Shown here: positions 23,001 through 31,179 of the stretch, in pieces | Position numbering within the stretch: the first letter of the stretch is position 1 | Layout of the letters: the number at the start of each line of letters is the position of its first letter | NCBI RefSeq assembly: GCF_030159795.1 | Contig: NZ_BSND01000003.1 | Location: 558,001 to 622,000 of the forward strand | Source of the DNA: Methylophaga thalassica | Lineage (GTDB): Bacteria > Pseudomonadota > Gammaproteobacteria > Nitrosococcales > Methylophagaceae | Length of the DNA stretch: 64,000 nucleotides | Direction: 5' to 3' | The notes under the pieces: model-generated | Database searches by the model: none | What the model was told of the DNA's origin: nothing | What the model saw: only the letters and a program-made list of their open reading frames with translations | Position numbers and translations under genes: made by a program

Positions 23001-23763
23001 GCTGAGTCTTTTAATCGCCAGCATCACCATGCTGATAGGCTGGATTTATGAAGGGAAAACCAATAATGCCGGTGTGGTGGATGTGCTCTGGTCGGCACTG
23101 ATGGTGTGTTTGCCCATTATGTATGCCTGGCAGATGGACGGTGACATTGTATTAAGAATTGCCAGTGCAGCATTAATGAGCCTTTGGTATTTACGCTTAT
23201 TTGTTCATCTTTCAGCACGTGTTTTTTCAGAACCTGAAGATGGTCGTTATCGCTATCTTCGCGACTATTGGGGGGATAATACCCACCGCAATCATTTTTT
23301 CTTTTTCCAGTTTCAGGCCGTATTAGCATGGGGATTTACCTTACCGATTTGGTGGCTGGCACAGGTTGAGACGTTTCAAATCATTTGGCTTGTGCTTGCC
23401 TTTATTTTGGCCATTGGTGCCTGGGTAGGCGTATATATCGCTGATAAACAACTGGCCGAGTTCAGACAAAACCCGGCTAATAAAGGCAAGGTTTGCCAAC
23501 AAGGTTTGTGGTTTTATTCTCGTCATCCCAATTATTTTTTTGAATGGTGTCACTGGTTCTGTTACCCGGTCATGGCCATTGGCATGGTTGGTGGTGAGTG
23601 GTTATGGCTAATGCCCGTGGTGATGTTTGCCTTTTTGTATTTCATTACCGGTATTCCCTATACCGAACAACAAGCTATCAGAAGTCGCGGTGAGGCTTAC
23701 CGTCAGTATCAACAAACAACCAGTGCATTTATCCCTTGGAGAAAGAAAAATGGGCATGATTGA
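22993..23763 (+). CDS. DUF1295 (steroid 5-alpha-reductase-like) membrane protein
   Basis: The protein has 256 residues from ATG 22993; GGAGG lies about 10 bases upstream. It has about six membrane segments and the DUF1295 signature LWFYSRHPNYFFEWCHWF near the C-terminus, with GEAYRQYQQTTSAFIPWR at the end. These are features of the ICMT/steroid reductase fold, whose members use NADPH or SAM on lipids. It overlaps both neighbours by 8 to 14 bases. Confidence 0.85.
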   Translation: MLELSLLIASITMLIGWIYEGKTNNAGVVDVLWSALMVCLPIMYAWQMDGDIVLRIASAALMSLWYLRLFVHLSARVFSEPEDGRYRYLRDYWGDNTHRNHFFFFQFQAVLAWGFTLPIWWLAQVETFQIIWLVLAFILAIGAWVGVYIADKQLAEFRQNPANKGKVCQQGLWFYSRHPNYFFEWCHWFCYPVMAIGMVGGEWLWLMPVVMFAFLYFITGIPYTEQQAIRSRGEAYRQYQQTTSAFIPWRKKNGHD

Positions 23764-24778
23764 TTTGGCAGAAAAAAAGTGGTTTCCGGATAGCCTGATT
23801 CGCATAGGGATACGGCAATTATTGAAACAGCGCTTAAAAGATGAATCTGCCTTTGAACCGGATAAACTCAGTCAGCGTAAACAACACTGTATTGAACAAT
23901 TAAAACGAAGTCCAATAGCGATAGAAACACAGGCGGCCAATGAACAACACTACGAAGTGCCGGCCGAGTTTTATAAAGAAGTGCTGGGTAAACGCTTTAA
24001 GTACAGCGGTTGCTATTGGACCAACAGTTGTCTGACGCTCGATGATGCCGAAGAAGCGATGCTGGATATTTACCTGCAGCGAGCCGAGCTCAAGAATGGA
24101 CAGCAGATCCTTGAACTGGGCTGTGGCTGGGGATCGTTAACAATTTATATGGCAGAAAAGCTGCCGTTTGCCAAAATTACTGCCGTGTCTAATTCTAACT
24201 CACAAAGAAAATATATCGAAAAACAATTACACGAGCGGGGACTAAGTAATGTTCAGGTAATCACCTGTGATGTCAATGAGCTGGAACTGGACCAGCAATA
24301 CGATCGAGTAGTGTCGGTGGAGATGTTCGAACACATGCGTAATTATCAGCGCTTATTCGATAAGATTGCTCATTGGCTAAAACCGCAAGGTAAGTTATTT
24401 GTTCATATTTTCTGTCATCGAGAAGTGGTTTATCCCTTTGAAACGGAAGGGGACGATAATTGGATGGGACGCTATTTTTTTACCGGTGGTTTAATGCCAT
24501 CTGCTGATACCTTATTGTATTTCCAGTCTGAACTGTCCATAGAGCAGCAGTGGTTGATCAATGGCAGCCACTATCAGAAAACAGCCGAGGCCTGGCTGGA
24601 AAATACCGATAAAAATGAGGCCAATGTGTTACGTTTATTCCAGCAAGTCTATGGGGATGAGGCTGATACCTGGTTACAGCGCTGGCGTTTGTTTTTTATG
24701 GCATGTGCCGAATTATTTGGCTTTGATAATGGTAATCAGTGGTTAGTGGGGCATTATCTTTTTGTGAAAAATGAGTAA
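23750..24778 (+). CDS. Cyclopropane-fatty-acyl-phospholipid synthase-like methyltransferase (copy 2, short form)
   Basis: The protein has 342 residues from ATG 23750, preceded by GGAGAAAG. It lacks the longer N-terminal domain of copy 1. The SAM site ILELGCGWGSLTIYMAE, the EQHYEVPAEFYKEVLGKRFKYSGCYW segment and VVSVEMFEHMRNY are present, closer to the short SAM methyltransferases of the CFA group. Having two CFA-type enzymes in one operon suggests two methyl-transfer steps or two substrates. It precedes the sensor kinase by 3 bases. Confidence 0.85.
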   Translation: MGMIDLAEKKWFPDSLIRIGIRQLLKQRLKDESAFEPDKLSQRKQHCIEQLKRSPIAIETQAANEQHYEVPAEFYKEVLGKRFKYSGCYWTNSCLTLDDAEEAMLDIYLQRAELKNGQQILELGCGWGSLTIYMAEKLPFAKITAVSNSNSQRKYIEKQLHERGLSNVQVITCDVNELELDQQYDRVVSVEMFEHMRNYQRLFDKIAHWLKPQGKLFVHIFCHREVVYPFETEGDDNWMGRYFFTGGLMPSADTLLYFQSELSIEQQWLINGSHYQKTAEAWLENTDKNEANVLRLFQQVYGDEADTWLQRWRLFFMACAELFGFDNGNQWLVGHYLFVKNE

Positions 24779-24781
24779 CTG

Positions 24782-26080
24782 ATGGCGAAAAATAAAACCA
24801 CCCTTCATGCCAAGTTAATCAAAGTCTTCCTGATACAGGTTGCATTAATCAGTCTGGTGACCGTCGGCGGCATCTATGCTGCCAAAGTGATGGTGGAAGG
24901 GATGTTGGTTCGCAAAGCCTTAGAGGGCGAAGCTCAGCACTTTTGGGAAATGCGAGAGCAAAACCCCAATTTCTCTCCACCCGATACCATGAATTTAAAG
25001 GCTTACCTGAGCACGAATGGCGATTATTCCTCTTTACCTAAAGATTTGATTCACCTGTCACCAGGTTATCAGCGCACAAAAGTGAATCAGGAAACACCAA
25101 TTGTTTATATAGAAGATAAAGGTAATCAGCGACTTTATCTTATTTTTGATGAAGTGAAAGTCTCTCGTCTGGCCTTATTGTTTGGCATATTGCCGCTGGC
25201 GGGGGTCTTAGTCGTGTTATATATCCTGGCATGGATAGCTTATCGTCAATCCCATAAAGCCGTATCCCCAATAGTGAAGTTAGCTAAGTCAGTGAGACAA
25301 GCCGAAATCAGATATGGCAGTCTCCCTGATTTTGATTTGCAGGAATTGCGTGATATTCCTGATGATGAAGTGTCGAGTTTAGTGGGAGCGCTGGATCAAT
25401 TTACTCAGCGCCTTGAACTGTTTATTGATAGGGAACGTCATTTTACCCGTGATGCCAGCCATGAATTGAGGACACCGATTGCTGTTATCCGAAGTGCGAT
25501 GGAATTACTCGAACGTCGCTATGATGTCGCTAATGATAAAACGATGCGACGGGTATATCGTACTTTATATGATATGGAATCGTTGATTGAAACCTTACTA
25601 ATCCTGGCCAGAGAAGAAAAGGCGGTACTGCCGGTTCAGGATGTTGATATTAACTCGATGGCATTGAAACAGCTGGATACGCTTGAGTCTTTATTCAAAG
25701 ATAAAGCGGTGAGTGTCAGCGTTGATGAACAAGCGAAATTAGTCGTGAAGGCACCTGAATCGGTTGTTTCTATTTTGATGAGTAACTTACTGCGTAATGC
25801 CTTTAATTACACTCCCCAAGGAAATATAGTGATAAAAATCTGGGAGCAAGGTTTTTCGATCACCGATAGTGGTGTCGGCATGAGTGAACAGCAAGTCAAA
25901 AATGTGTTTGAGCCTTTTTATCGGGGAGAGGGGAATAATAACGAGAAGGGCTATGGTTTGGGCATGACCATCGTAAAACGCTTGTGTAATCGCTATGACT
26001 GGCATCTTCGCGTTACCAGTGAATTAGGCAAAGGCACGGAAGTGAGTGTGCATTTCCCTAAATCACAGATAGAAATCTAG
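24782..26080 (+). CDS. Membrane sensor histidine kinase, QseC-like
   Basis: The protein has 432 residues. Membrane segments at about 15-35 and 127-150 flank a small periplasmic sensor domain of about 90 residues. A HAMP-like linker, HisKA with His227 in DASHELRTPIAVI, and an intact HATPase (LLRNAFNYTP; DSGVGMS; GYGLGMTIV) follow. It is the last gene of the lipid operon, 3 bases after the methyltransferase, and is the natural partner of the OmpR-type regulator encoded on the opposite strand. Its signal is unknown; lipid or envelope state is a reasonable guess. Confidence 0.9.
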   Translation: MAKNKTTLHAKLIKVFLIQVALISLVTVGGIYAAKVMVEGMLVRKALEGEAQHFWEMREQNPNFSPPDTMNLKAYLSTNGDYSSLPKDLIHLSPGYQRTKVNQETPIVYIEDKGNQRLYLIFDEVKVSRLALLFGILPLAGVLVVLYILAWIAYRQSHKAVSPIVKLAKSVRQAEIRYGSLPDFDLQELRDIPDDEVSSLVGALDQFTQRLELFIDRERHFTRDASHELRTPIAVIRSAMELLERRYDVANDKTMRRVYRTLYDMESLIETLLILAREEKAVLPVQDVDINSMALKQLDTLESLFKDKAVSVSVDEQAKLVVKAPESVVSILMSNLLRNAFNYTPQGNIVIKIWEQGFSITDSGVGMSEQQVKNVFEPFYRGEGNNNEKGYGLGMTIVKRLCNRYDWHLRVTSELGKGTEVSVHFPKSQIEI

Positions 26081-26083
26081 TCT

Positions 26084-26782
26084 TTACAAGTCTTTTTCTT
26101 CACATAACTTATAACCTACACCAGGAATGGTGTGCAGCAAATGCTGCTGATACGGTTTATCAATCAGTTTTCTGAGATTATAGAGGTGGCTACGTAATGT
26201 ATCGCTATCCGGTGTGTCTTCACCCCAGATTTCGGTTTCCAGCTTTTCGCGGGTGACCAGCTTGGGTGACTCACGCATCAGAATTTTTAGAATCTGCAGC
26301 ATGATCGGCGAGAGCCGAATTGTTTCACCTTCTCGAGTGACGCGCATGGTTTTCGGATCAAACACCATATCAGCAATCTGTAATGATTTTGTATCCATCT
26401 CACCCCGATGGCGGCGGATATGCGAGATCAATCTTGCTTCCAGCTCTTTCATCTCAAATGGTTTGATTAAATAGTCATCAGCGCCGTATTCAAAGCCACT
26501 CAATTTATCATCTAGTGTATCTCTGGCTGTCAGCATGACTATGGGCATGTCCAACTGTAGCTCACCGCGTATACGTTCACAGACTTCAAATCCATCGATG
26601 CCCGGCATCATCACATCCAACACAACAGCATCATAGTGGTTCTGGCTGCATAGCTTTAATGCGGTCAAACCATCAGCGGCAAAATCGACCGTCATGCCGC
26701 CTTCCTCTAAAAAGTCCCCGACATTCGCCGCAAGATCCTGATGATCTTCGACAATGAGTACGGTGGCTGGGTTAATCTTCAT
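26084..26782 (-). CDS. OmpR-family response regulator
   Basis: The protein has 232 residues from ATG 26782, with AAGGA upstream. It has a receiver with Asp56 (VVLDVMMPG) and the LIKPF lysine, then a winged-helix DNA-binding domain (about 130-230, EIWGEDTPDSDTLRSHLYNLRKLI). It lies convergent to the sensor kinase with only 3 bases between their stop codons, so the pair is not a normal co-directional operon. TTCACA repeats before the desaturase gene are a candidate target. Confidence 0.9.
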   Translation of the reverse strand: MKINPATVLIVEDHQDLAANVGDFLEEGGMTVDFAADGLTALKLCSQNHYDAVVLDVMMPGIDGFEVCERIRGELQLDMPIVMLTARDTLDDKLSGFEYGADDYLIKPFEMKELEARLISHIRRHRGEMDTKSLQIADMVFDPKTMRVTREGETIRLSPIMLQILKILMRESPKLVTREKLETEIWGEDTPDSDTLRSHLYNLRKLIDKPYQQHLLHTIPGVGYKLCEEKDL

Positions 26783-26887
26783 CTCTTCGTCCTTACTATT
26801 TATCGGGTGCAGCGTAAGCATAACGTATTGATGTATGCGGTTTGTGAAAAAGTCATTATTTTGTTTAGGAATAATCTAAAAATACAA

Positions 26888-26922
26888 TTGACTCATTAAA
26901 TAACAATCATTATCATTAACAT
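26888..26922 (+). promoter_or_regulatory. bfd promoter with Fur-box-like repeats
   Basis: TTGACT (26888-26893) and TATCAT (26911-26916) are 17 bases apart. Overlapping them is a run of AATCAT-TATCAT-TAACAT hexamers (about 26905-26922), and AATCATTATC at 26905-26914 equals half of the Fur consensus. Fur-iron would repress bfd until iron is short, as in E. coli. Confidence 0.55.
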
Positions 26923-26948
26923 CCAAGACTTAAAGAATAGGCACTACA

Positions 26949-27149
26949 ATGATTGTATGTATCTGTAACAATGTGAACTCAGACACCATTACCGAGGCGA
27001 TGGAGTCCGGTGCAAACACGCTGCATCATATTCGTGAACAGACGGGTGCATCTGCATGTTGTGGTAAATGCCAATTTAAAGTCAACCGTATGTTGAATGA
27101 CTTCGAACAGACTGATGTTATGGCTTCAGCTTGTTCAGGCGAAGGCTAA
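26949..27149 (+). CDS. bfd: Bacterioferritin-associated ferredoxin (Bfd)
   Basis: Bfd is a 66-residue [2Fe-2S] protein that donates electrons to bacterioferritin to release stored iron. Cys4, Cys6, Cys38 and Cys41 are in the family positions (IVCICN; ACCGKC). Length is normal. A Fur-box-like promoter precedes it, and bfr follows 317 bases later with its own promoter. Confidence 0.95.
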   Translation: MIVCICNNVNSDTITEAMESGANTLHHIREQTGASACCGKCQFKVNRMLNDFEQTDVMASACSGEG

Positions 27150-27466
27150 TCTTCCCGCAATCTGTTTTTAACTCATTTTAATCCTTAGCGATTCTTATTA
27201 TTACCATCAGTCCAATCTGTAACAGTTAGCTGTTTCCAGCAAGGCCAAGTTCTTTCTAGTCATCTAAGCTAAGTTGATAAACACTAAGGTGTTTTTGATT
27301 TTTATCCCGAAAAATCTCACTTAACGGATTTCGTCTACTGCGACGGATATATTTCAATCTAGATGATAATAATTCCGATTTTATTTTTAAAACAGTCGTT
27401 TAGCTTTGACATTTGAAAAAGACAAACGATAATCATGGCAACTTTATACAAAAATGAGGGGTTGTT
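27150..27466 (+). promoter_or_regulatory. bfd-bfr gap with bfr promoter and weak iron-box candidates
   Basis: No gene is seen here. A promoter TTGACA (27406-27411), 16 bases, GATAAT (27428-27433) lies 33 bases before bfr. Its -10 sits in GATAATCAT (27428-27436), which resembles half a Fur box, and a GATGATAATAATT stretch starts at 27362. A weak hairpin AAACAC/GTGTTT (27279-27284 with 27289-27294) with a short T-run may end bfd transcription. Confidence 0.45.
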
Positions 27467-27946
27467 ATGAAAGGCGATAAAAAAGTTATCGAATATTTAA
27501 ATAAAGTATTAGGAAATGAACTGGTAGCCATTAACCAATATTTTCTTCATGCCAAAATGTATAAAGATTGGGGCTTACATAATCTATACGAACATGAATA
27601 TCATGAGTCGATAGATGAAATGAAACACGCTGACAAATTAACCGAGCGTGTTTTATTTTTGGAAGGTCTACCTAACCTGCAGGATCTTGGTGCACTGCGT
27701 ATCGGTGAAAACACAAAAGAAATGCTGGAAAGTGATTTAGCTCTAGAATTAGACGCTATTCCGGATCTACAGGAAGCGATTAAATATTGTGAGTCAGTGG
27801 GTGACTACGTTACCCGTGATTTATTCCAGGATATTTTAAATTCAGAAGAAGAGCATGTTGACTGGTTAGAAACACAGCTTGGTCTGATTGAGAAAATGGG
27901 TCTACAAAACTACCATCAAGCACAAATTGTTAAAGAAGCAGAATAA
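27467..27946 (+). CDS. bfr: Bacterioferritin (Bfr)
   Basis: Bfr forms a 24-subunit haem-containing iron store with a di-iron ferroxidase centre. The 159-residue product aligns residue for residue with E. coli Bfr. Ferroxidase ligands Glu18, Glu51, His54, Glu94, Glu127 and His130 are all present, as is the haem ligand Met52. It follows its electron donor bfd and ends at a strong terminator. Confidence 0.97.
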   Translation: MKGDKKVIEYLNKVLGNELVAINQYFLHAKMYKDWGLHNLYEHEYHESIDEMKHADKLTERVLFLEGLPNLQDLGALRIGENTKEMLESDLALELDAIPDLQEAIKYCESVGDYVTRDLFQDILNSEEEHVDWLETQLGLIEKMGLQNYHQAQIVKEAE

Positions 27947-27971
27947 TAACTAACGCATTATCCAATTACAT

Positions 27972-28007
27972 AAACCCGAACATGACAAAGTCTGTTCGGG
28001 TTTTTTT
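27972..28007 (+). terminator. Rho-independent terminator of bfr
   Basis: AAACCCGAACA (27972-27982) pairs perfectly with TGTTCGGGTTT (27993-28003) around a 10-base loop, running into seven or more T residues. Confidence 0.9.
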
Positions 28008-28120
28008 ATATTGGCATACGTAATTACACGGATTGTAATTTATCCTGTAACTAGGTAACTTACCGATTATTGTAGATTCTTCAATTTATTCACGCTCATT
28101 CTCTGGAGGTCGGGAAAAGC

Positions 28121-29308
28121 ATGACTAGGTTTAAGCAGTATGATAAAAGTGATGATGCCATCGTCTCTTCCCCTCCAAGCCGGGCTTCTTTAACTCCACC
28201 TGCCGTTCTACGTGATTTAGCCAAACAGTGTGATGTACGTTTTAATGGCAATGAACCCTGGGACATTCAGGTTCATCATCGTGATGTTTACTCCCAGATA
28301 TTAACCAAAGGCTCATTAGGCTTTGGTGAAAGTTACATGGATGGCCTTTGGGACTGTGAACGCCTGGATGAGCTTTTTTATCGAATCATGCGAGCCAATA
28401 TTGAAGAACACCTGGTCGGTGTGGGCAAATTTGCATTAATTTTTCAAAGTCTCCGTCATCGTTTTTTTAATTTGCAAACCGTCAAGCGCGCTTATCAGGT
28501 CGGTGAGCAGCATTATGATATTGGCAATGATGTGTTTGAAGCCATGCTGGATCCGACGATGAGTTATTCATGTGGTTTCTGGCAAAAGGCCGATACACTG
28601 GAACAAGCCCAGGTTGATAAGCTCGACATGATCTGTAAAAAACTGCAGCTCAAACCTGGCGAGAAACTACTTGAAATAGGCTGTGGCTGGGGTGGCTTAG
28701 CCAGACATGCAGCAAAAAATTATGGTGTTGAAGTGTTAGGAATCACCATATCTCAAGAGCAGCAAAAATTAGCTCAACAACGTTGCCAAGGCTTACCTGT
28801 AGAAATTCGTCTGACTGACTATCGCGACTTAGATGGCCAGTTTGACAAGATTGTTTCAGTGGGGATGTTTGAGCATGTGGGTGAAAAAAATTACCCCATT
28901 TATTTCGACACCGTAAATCGTTTACTCAAAGACGATGGTTTGTTTCTTCTGCATACAATCGGGATATACAAAACCATCCACCGTGTGGACCCCTGGATTG
29001 ATAAATATATTTTCAGAAATGGAAAACTGCCTTCAGCTGAGCAGATAGCAGGGGTTTTAAACAAACGTATGGTGATAGAAGATTGGCATAACTTTGGGCA
29101 AGACTATGCGCTGACACTTCTTGCCTGGTGGGACAGGTTTGAGGAAGCCTGGCCAGAGCTGTCACAAAAATACAGCCAGCGTTTCTACCGTATGTGGAAA
29201 TATTACCTGATGAGCTGCGCCGGATTCTTCAAGTCACGCCAGGGTCAGCTATGGCAAATTGTTTTGACCAAGCGTGACCGTTTAGAAACGTATCGATCTA
29301 TTCGCTAG
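28121..29308 (+). CDS. cfa: Cyclopropane-fatty-acyl-phospholipid synthase (copy 3, canonical Cfa)
   Basis: The protein has 395 residues and is the most Cfa-like of the three paralogues, close to the E. coli length. It has GEQHYDIGNDVFEAMLDPTMSYSCGFW, SAM motif LLEIGCGWGGLARHAA, VSVGMFEHVGEKNY and the terminal YYLMSCAGFFKSRQGQLWQ typical of Cfa. It converts cis double bonds of membrane phospholipids to cyclopropanes with SAM. It is a single gene with GGAGG upstream and stands apart from the lipid operon. Its stop abuts the DUF2789 gene. Confidence 0.92.
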   Translation: MTRFKQYDKSDDAIVSSPPSRASLTPPAVLRDLAKQCDVRFNGNEPWDIQVHHRDVYSQILTKGSLGFGESYMDGLWDCERLDELFYRIMRANIEEHLVGVGKFALIFQSLRHRFFNLQTVKRAYQVGEQHYDIGNDVFEAMLDPTMSYSCGFWQKADTLEQAQVDKLDMICKKLQLKPGEKLLEIGCGWGGLARHAAKNYGVEVLGITISQEQQKLAQQRCQGLPVEIRLTDYRDLDGQFDKIVSVGMFEHVGEKNYPIYFDTVNRLLKDDGLFLLHTIGIYKTIHRVDPWIDKYIFRNGKLPSAEQIAGVLNKRMVIEDWHNFGQDYALTLLAWWDRFEEAWPELSQKYSQRFYRMWKYYLMSCAGFFKSRQGQLWQIVLTKRDRLETYRSIR

Positions 29309-29539
29309 TTATTCATGAAGCAGCACATTGAGTTGATCGACCACCTCTGCCCAGTCTGAGTCTTGTGATAAACACTCCTGAATGAATGCCTTTTGTGAGG
29401 CTGTCCAGAACTCAGCTTGTTCGATAGGCTGTTCTGGCTCTAGCTTATGCTGTTTTATGAACTCATCCATAGCTGCAGAACTATTATCCAAACCCAACTG
29501 AAGAAATAAATTTTCCAGTGAATGCAAACTTGTATCCAT
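29309..29539 (-). CDS. DUF2789 family small protein
   Basis: The protein has 76 residues from ATG 29539; AAGAGG lies upstream. It follows the DUF2789 pattern: MDTSLHSLENLFLQLGL at the N-terminus, FWTASQKAFIQE and DWAEVVDQLNVLL at the C-terminus. Proteins of this family are short, acidic and cytoplasmic, of unknown function. It is convergent with cfa, end to end. Confidence 0.85.
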   Translation of the reverse strand: MDTSLHSLENLFLQLGLDNSSAAMDEFIKQHKLEPEQPIEQAEFWTASQKAFIQECLSQDSDWAEVVDQLNVLLHE

Positions 29540-29714
29540 GGTAATACCTCTTGTTTTCAAAAGTCTTAATTGTCTTTCATATTAGTACAATAGCTAGTTC
29601 CTGGCTTTCAAATTTATAACTAATTTTACTTATTGCCCCAATCTAAGCGTAAAATCAAAAAAAAGCTTAAATTAGTGTAAACTATTGCACACAACTTAAT
29701 ATGGTGTGATTGTT

Positions 29715-30314
29715 ATGGAAAAAAGATTGTTTACCACTACTCAACTTGCCAGCTTACTTGGTGTTACCGCCAGAACCATACAGCTATGGGCAAATAACGG
29801 CTTAATTAATGTTGTAAAAACACTGGGCGGCCATAGACGAATCTCTGAAGATGAAGTGATTCGACTCGCTGAGAAATTAGGGAAACCGATTCCTGAAGAG
29901 CTAAAAATATCTAAAAACTCGACGATCAATCTGAACGCTGAGCTGACAGTTTTACTTGTTGATAAAGACCGTGACCTATCTAAATTATATGAATCCCAGT
30001 TGCTGCAGTGGCAGGAAGGCTTACCGACCAATATCCACATAACAGATTGTGGCTTAGATGCGTTGATTATGTCTGGTCTTCATAAACCAAACCTCATTAT
30101 GGTTGATTGGGATATGGATGATATCGATGTGATAAATATGGCTCGTGCTATCAGAAAGAACAACGAAACCCAGCATGCCAAAATTATTATCATGACCCAA
30201 CACGATAAAGCGGCTTTAATGAAAAAGCTGACCCTGCCAGACAATGTGATTTTAGAAGAAAAGCCGGTATCTTTTGCCTTGATAAAACGCTTACTTGAAA
30301 AACAGACAGGATAA
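29715..30314 (+). CDS. MerR-like HTH domain fused to a receiver-like domain
   Basis: The protein has 199 residues. Residues 5-50 form a MerR/excisionase-type winged helix (FTTTQLASLLGVTARTIQLWANNGL and GGHRRISEDEV). After a linker, residues 76-197 form a receiver-like domain with DKDRD as acidic pocket, Asp131 (IMVDWDMDD) and Lys in EEKPV. The DNA-binding domain comes first, opposite to ordinary response regulators. No partner kinase is adjacent. It is probably a DNA-binding regulator; the target is unknown. ATG 29715 is chosen; a GTG three codons earlier is in frame. Confidence 0.8.
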   Translation: MEKRLFTTTQLASLLGVTARTIQLWANNGLINVVKTLGGHRRISEDEVIRLAEKLGKPIPEELKISKNSTINLNAELTVLLVDKDRDLSKLYESQLLQWQEGLPTNIHITDCGLDALIMSGLHKPNLIMVDWDMDDIDVINMARAIRKNNETQHAKIIIMTQHDKAALMKKLTLPDNVILEEKPVSFALIKRLLEKQTG

Positions 30315-30337
30315 ATGGCTAGCTGTGAATTTAAAGT

Positions 30338-30603
30338 GGTAGGGGAAACAAGCTACCAATTTACGAGTAGGAGAGAGACTGTTTTATCTATGCCTTTAGT
30401 GAAGCTGAGCAAGTTATCTGCTATTCAGGGTAAGCCGTTAAAACTTATCTTTTGTTATTTGCAGAGCTCAAACAAAGATAATTGGTCGATTCATAAAACA
30501 GTCATAATTGAATGCTATATTTTCTAAATCGCGGGTATCAGTTACACCTCTCTCTTACTCTCCTCGGCTTCAAATTGTTGCTTTTTAGATGCCCGCTTTT
30601 TTT
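30338..30603 (+). ncRNA. Unassigned structured RNA or long 3' UTR with terminator
   Basis: No credible gene lies here, but several long complementary segments do. GAGTAGGAGAGA (30365-30376) pairs with 30549-30560 (12 bp, one G-U). The adjacent GACTGTTTTAT (30377-30387) pairs perfectly with 30493-30503 (11 bp). Inside is a hairpin 30445-30456 with 30471-30481 (11 bp, one bulge). A small hairpin GGTAG/CTACC is at 30338-30357. GCGGGTATC (30531-30539) pairs with GATGCCCGC (30588-30596), followed by seven T residues. That last stem would form a pseudoknot or an alternative fold. The 5' end and identity are unknown; I do not match it to 6S, tmRNA or RNase P. Confidence 0.5.
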
Positions 30604-30911
30604 CTATGGCAAGCCCCACTTAACAAAACATTACACCCCTGATGTCATCCAAAGTGGGCGTTTGCCGCCCCAAGTTTTATCCAGCGATTAAGCTATACAG
30701 AGCAAGGTTTTTACCATGATTGCAAAACGGATAAATGTATTAGCAATTAACAAACAGTAAAATTTGTTAAAACAATCCAGAAAAAGTTTCTTGGATGTTA
30801 GTGCTGGCATGAATTTCTAAAATAATCGAAAGCCGACAGACATGACTATATAATCATGTTCTTGTTAAGCTATTGAGAAATATATAGATTTATGAGAGCT
30901 AGATATTAGGT
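30604..30911. other. Intergenic region without recognised genes
   Basis: A CCCACTT/AAGTGGG pair (30615-30621 with 30652-30658) and a GGGCG/CGCCC hairpin (30656-30660 with 30666-30670) compete for overlapping bases. TTAACAAA/TTTGTTAA-type repeats lie near 30745-30770. I see no gene and no clear terminator for the leftward tRNA-Leu here. Confidence 0.4.
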
Positions 30912-30998
30912 TGGTACCGAGGGTGGGAATCGAACCCACACTGAGTTTCCCCAACCGGATTTTGAATCCGGCGCGTCTACCAGTTCCGCCACCCCGGC
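30912..30998 (-). tRNA. tRNA-Leu (anticodon CAA)
   Basis: Read leftward, the 87-base gene begins GCCGGGG and ends CTCGGTACCA with CCA encoded. The anticodon stem-loop is CCGGA-TTCAAAA-TCCGG, giving anticodon CAA. A long variable arm (TTGGGGAAACTCA) marks a class II leucine tRNA, and the T-arm GTGGG-TTCGATT-CCCAC is perfect. The acceptor stem pairs with two G-U pairs. A TATAAT -10 box lies about 15 bases upstream (31013-31018, minus strand). Confidence 0.95.
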
Positions 30999-31179
30999 AA
31001 CCTAAGCGCGAAATTATAACGTCTAGCTATGTCGATGGGAAGACCGATTTTGATTTGTTACTGACGCTAAAATCTAACTGGTTGATAGTAATAGCTAAAG
31101 GTAGATTTATTCCACACGAATCATGGTGATTTGTATTAATTAAATGCTGTTTTCATAGACATTTTGCTATGATCGCGCC

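Noticed and set aside
30315-30527. Rightward frame of 70 codons after the HTH-receiver gene
   Set aside because: It starts immediately after the previous stop without a ribosome site and its sequence is accounted for by long inverted repeats.
30338-30603. 6S RNA, tmRNA or RNase P RNA
   Set aside because: It lacks tmRNA ends, RNase P conserved segments and the single long 6S hairpin with central bubble.
30911-31129. Rightward frame of 72 codons starting MVPRVGIEPT
   Set aside because: It is the antisense translation of tRNA-Leu, a common false gene call.
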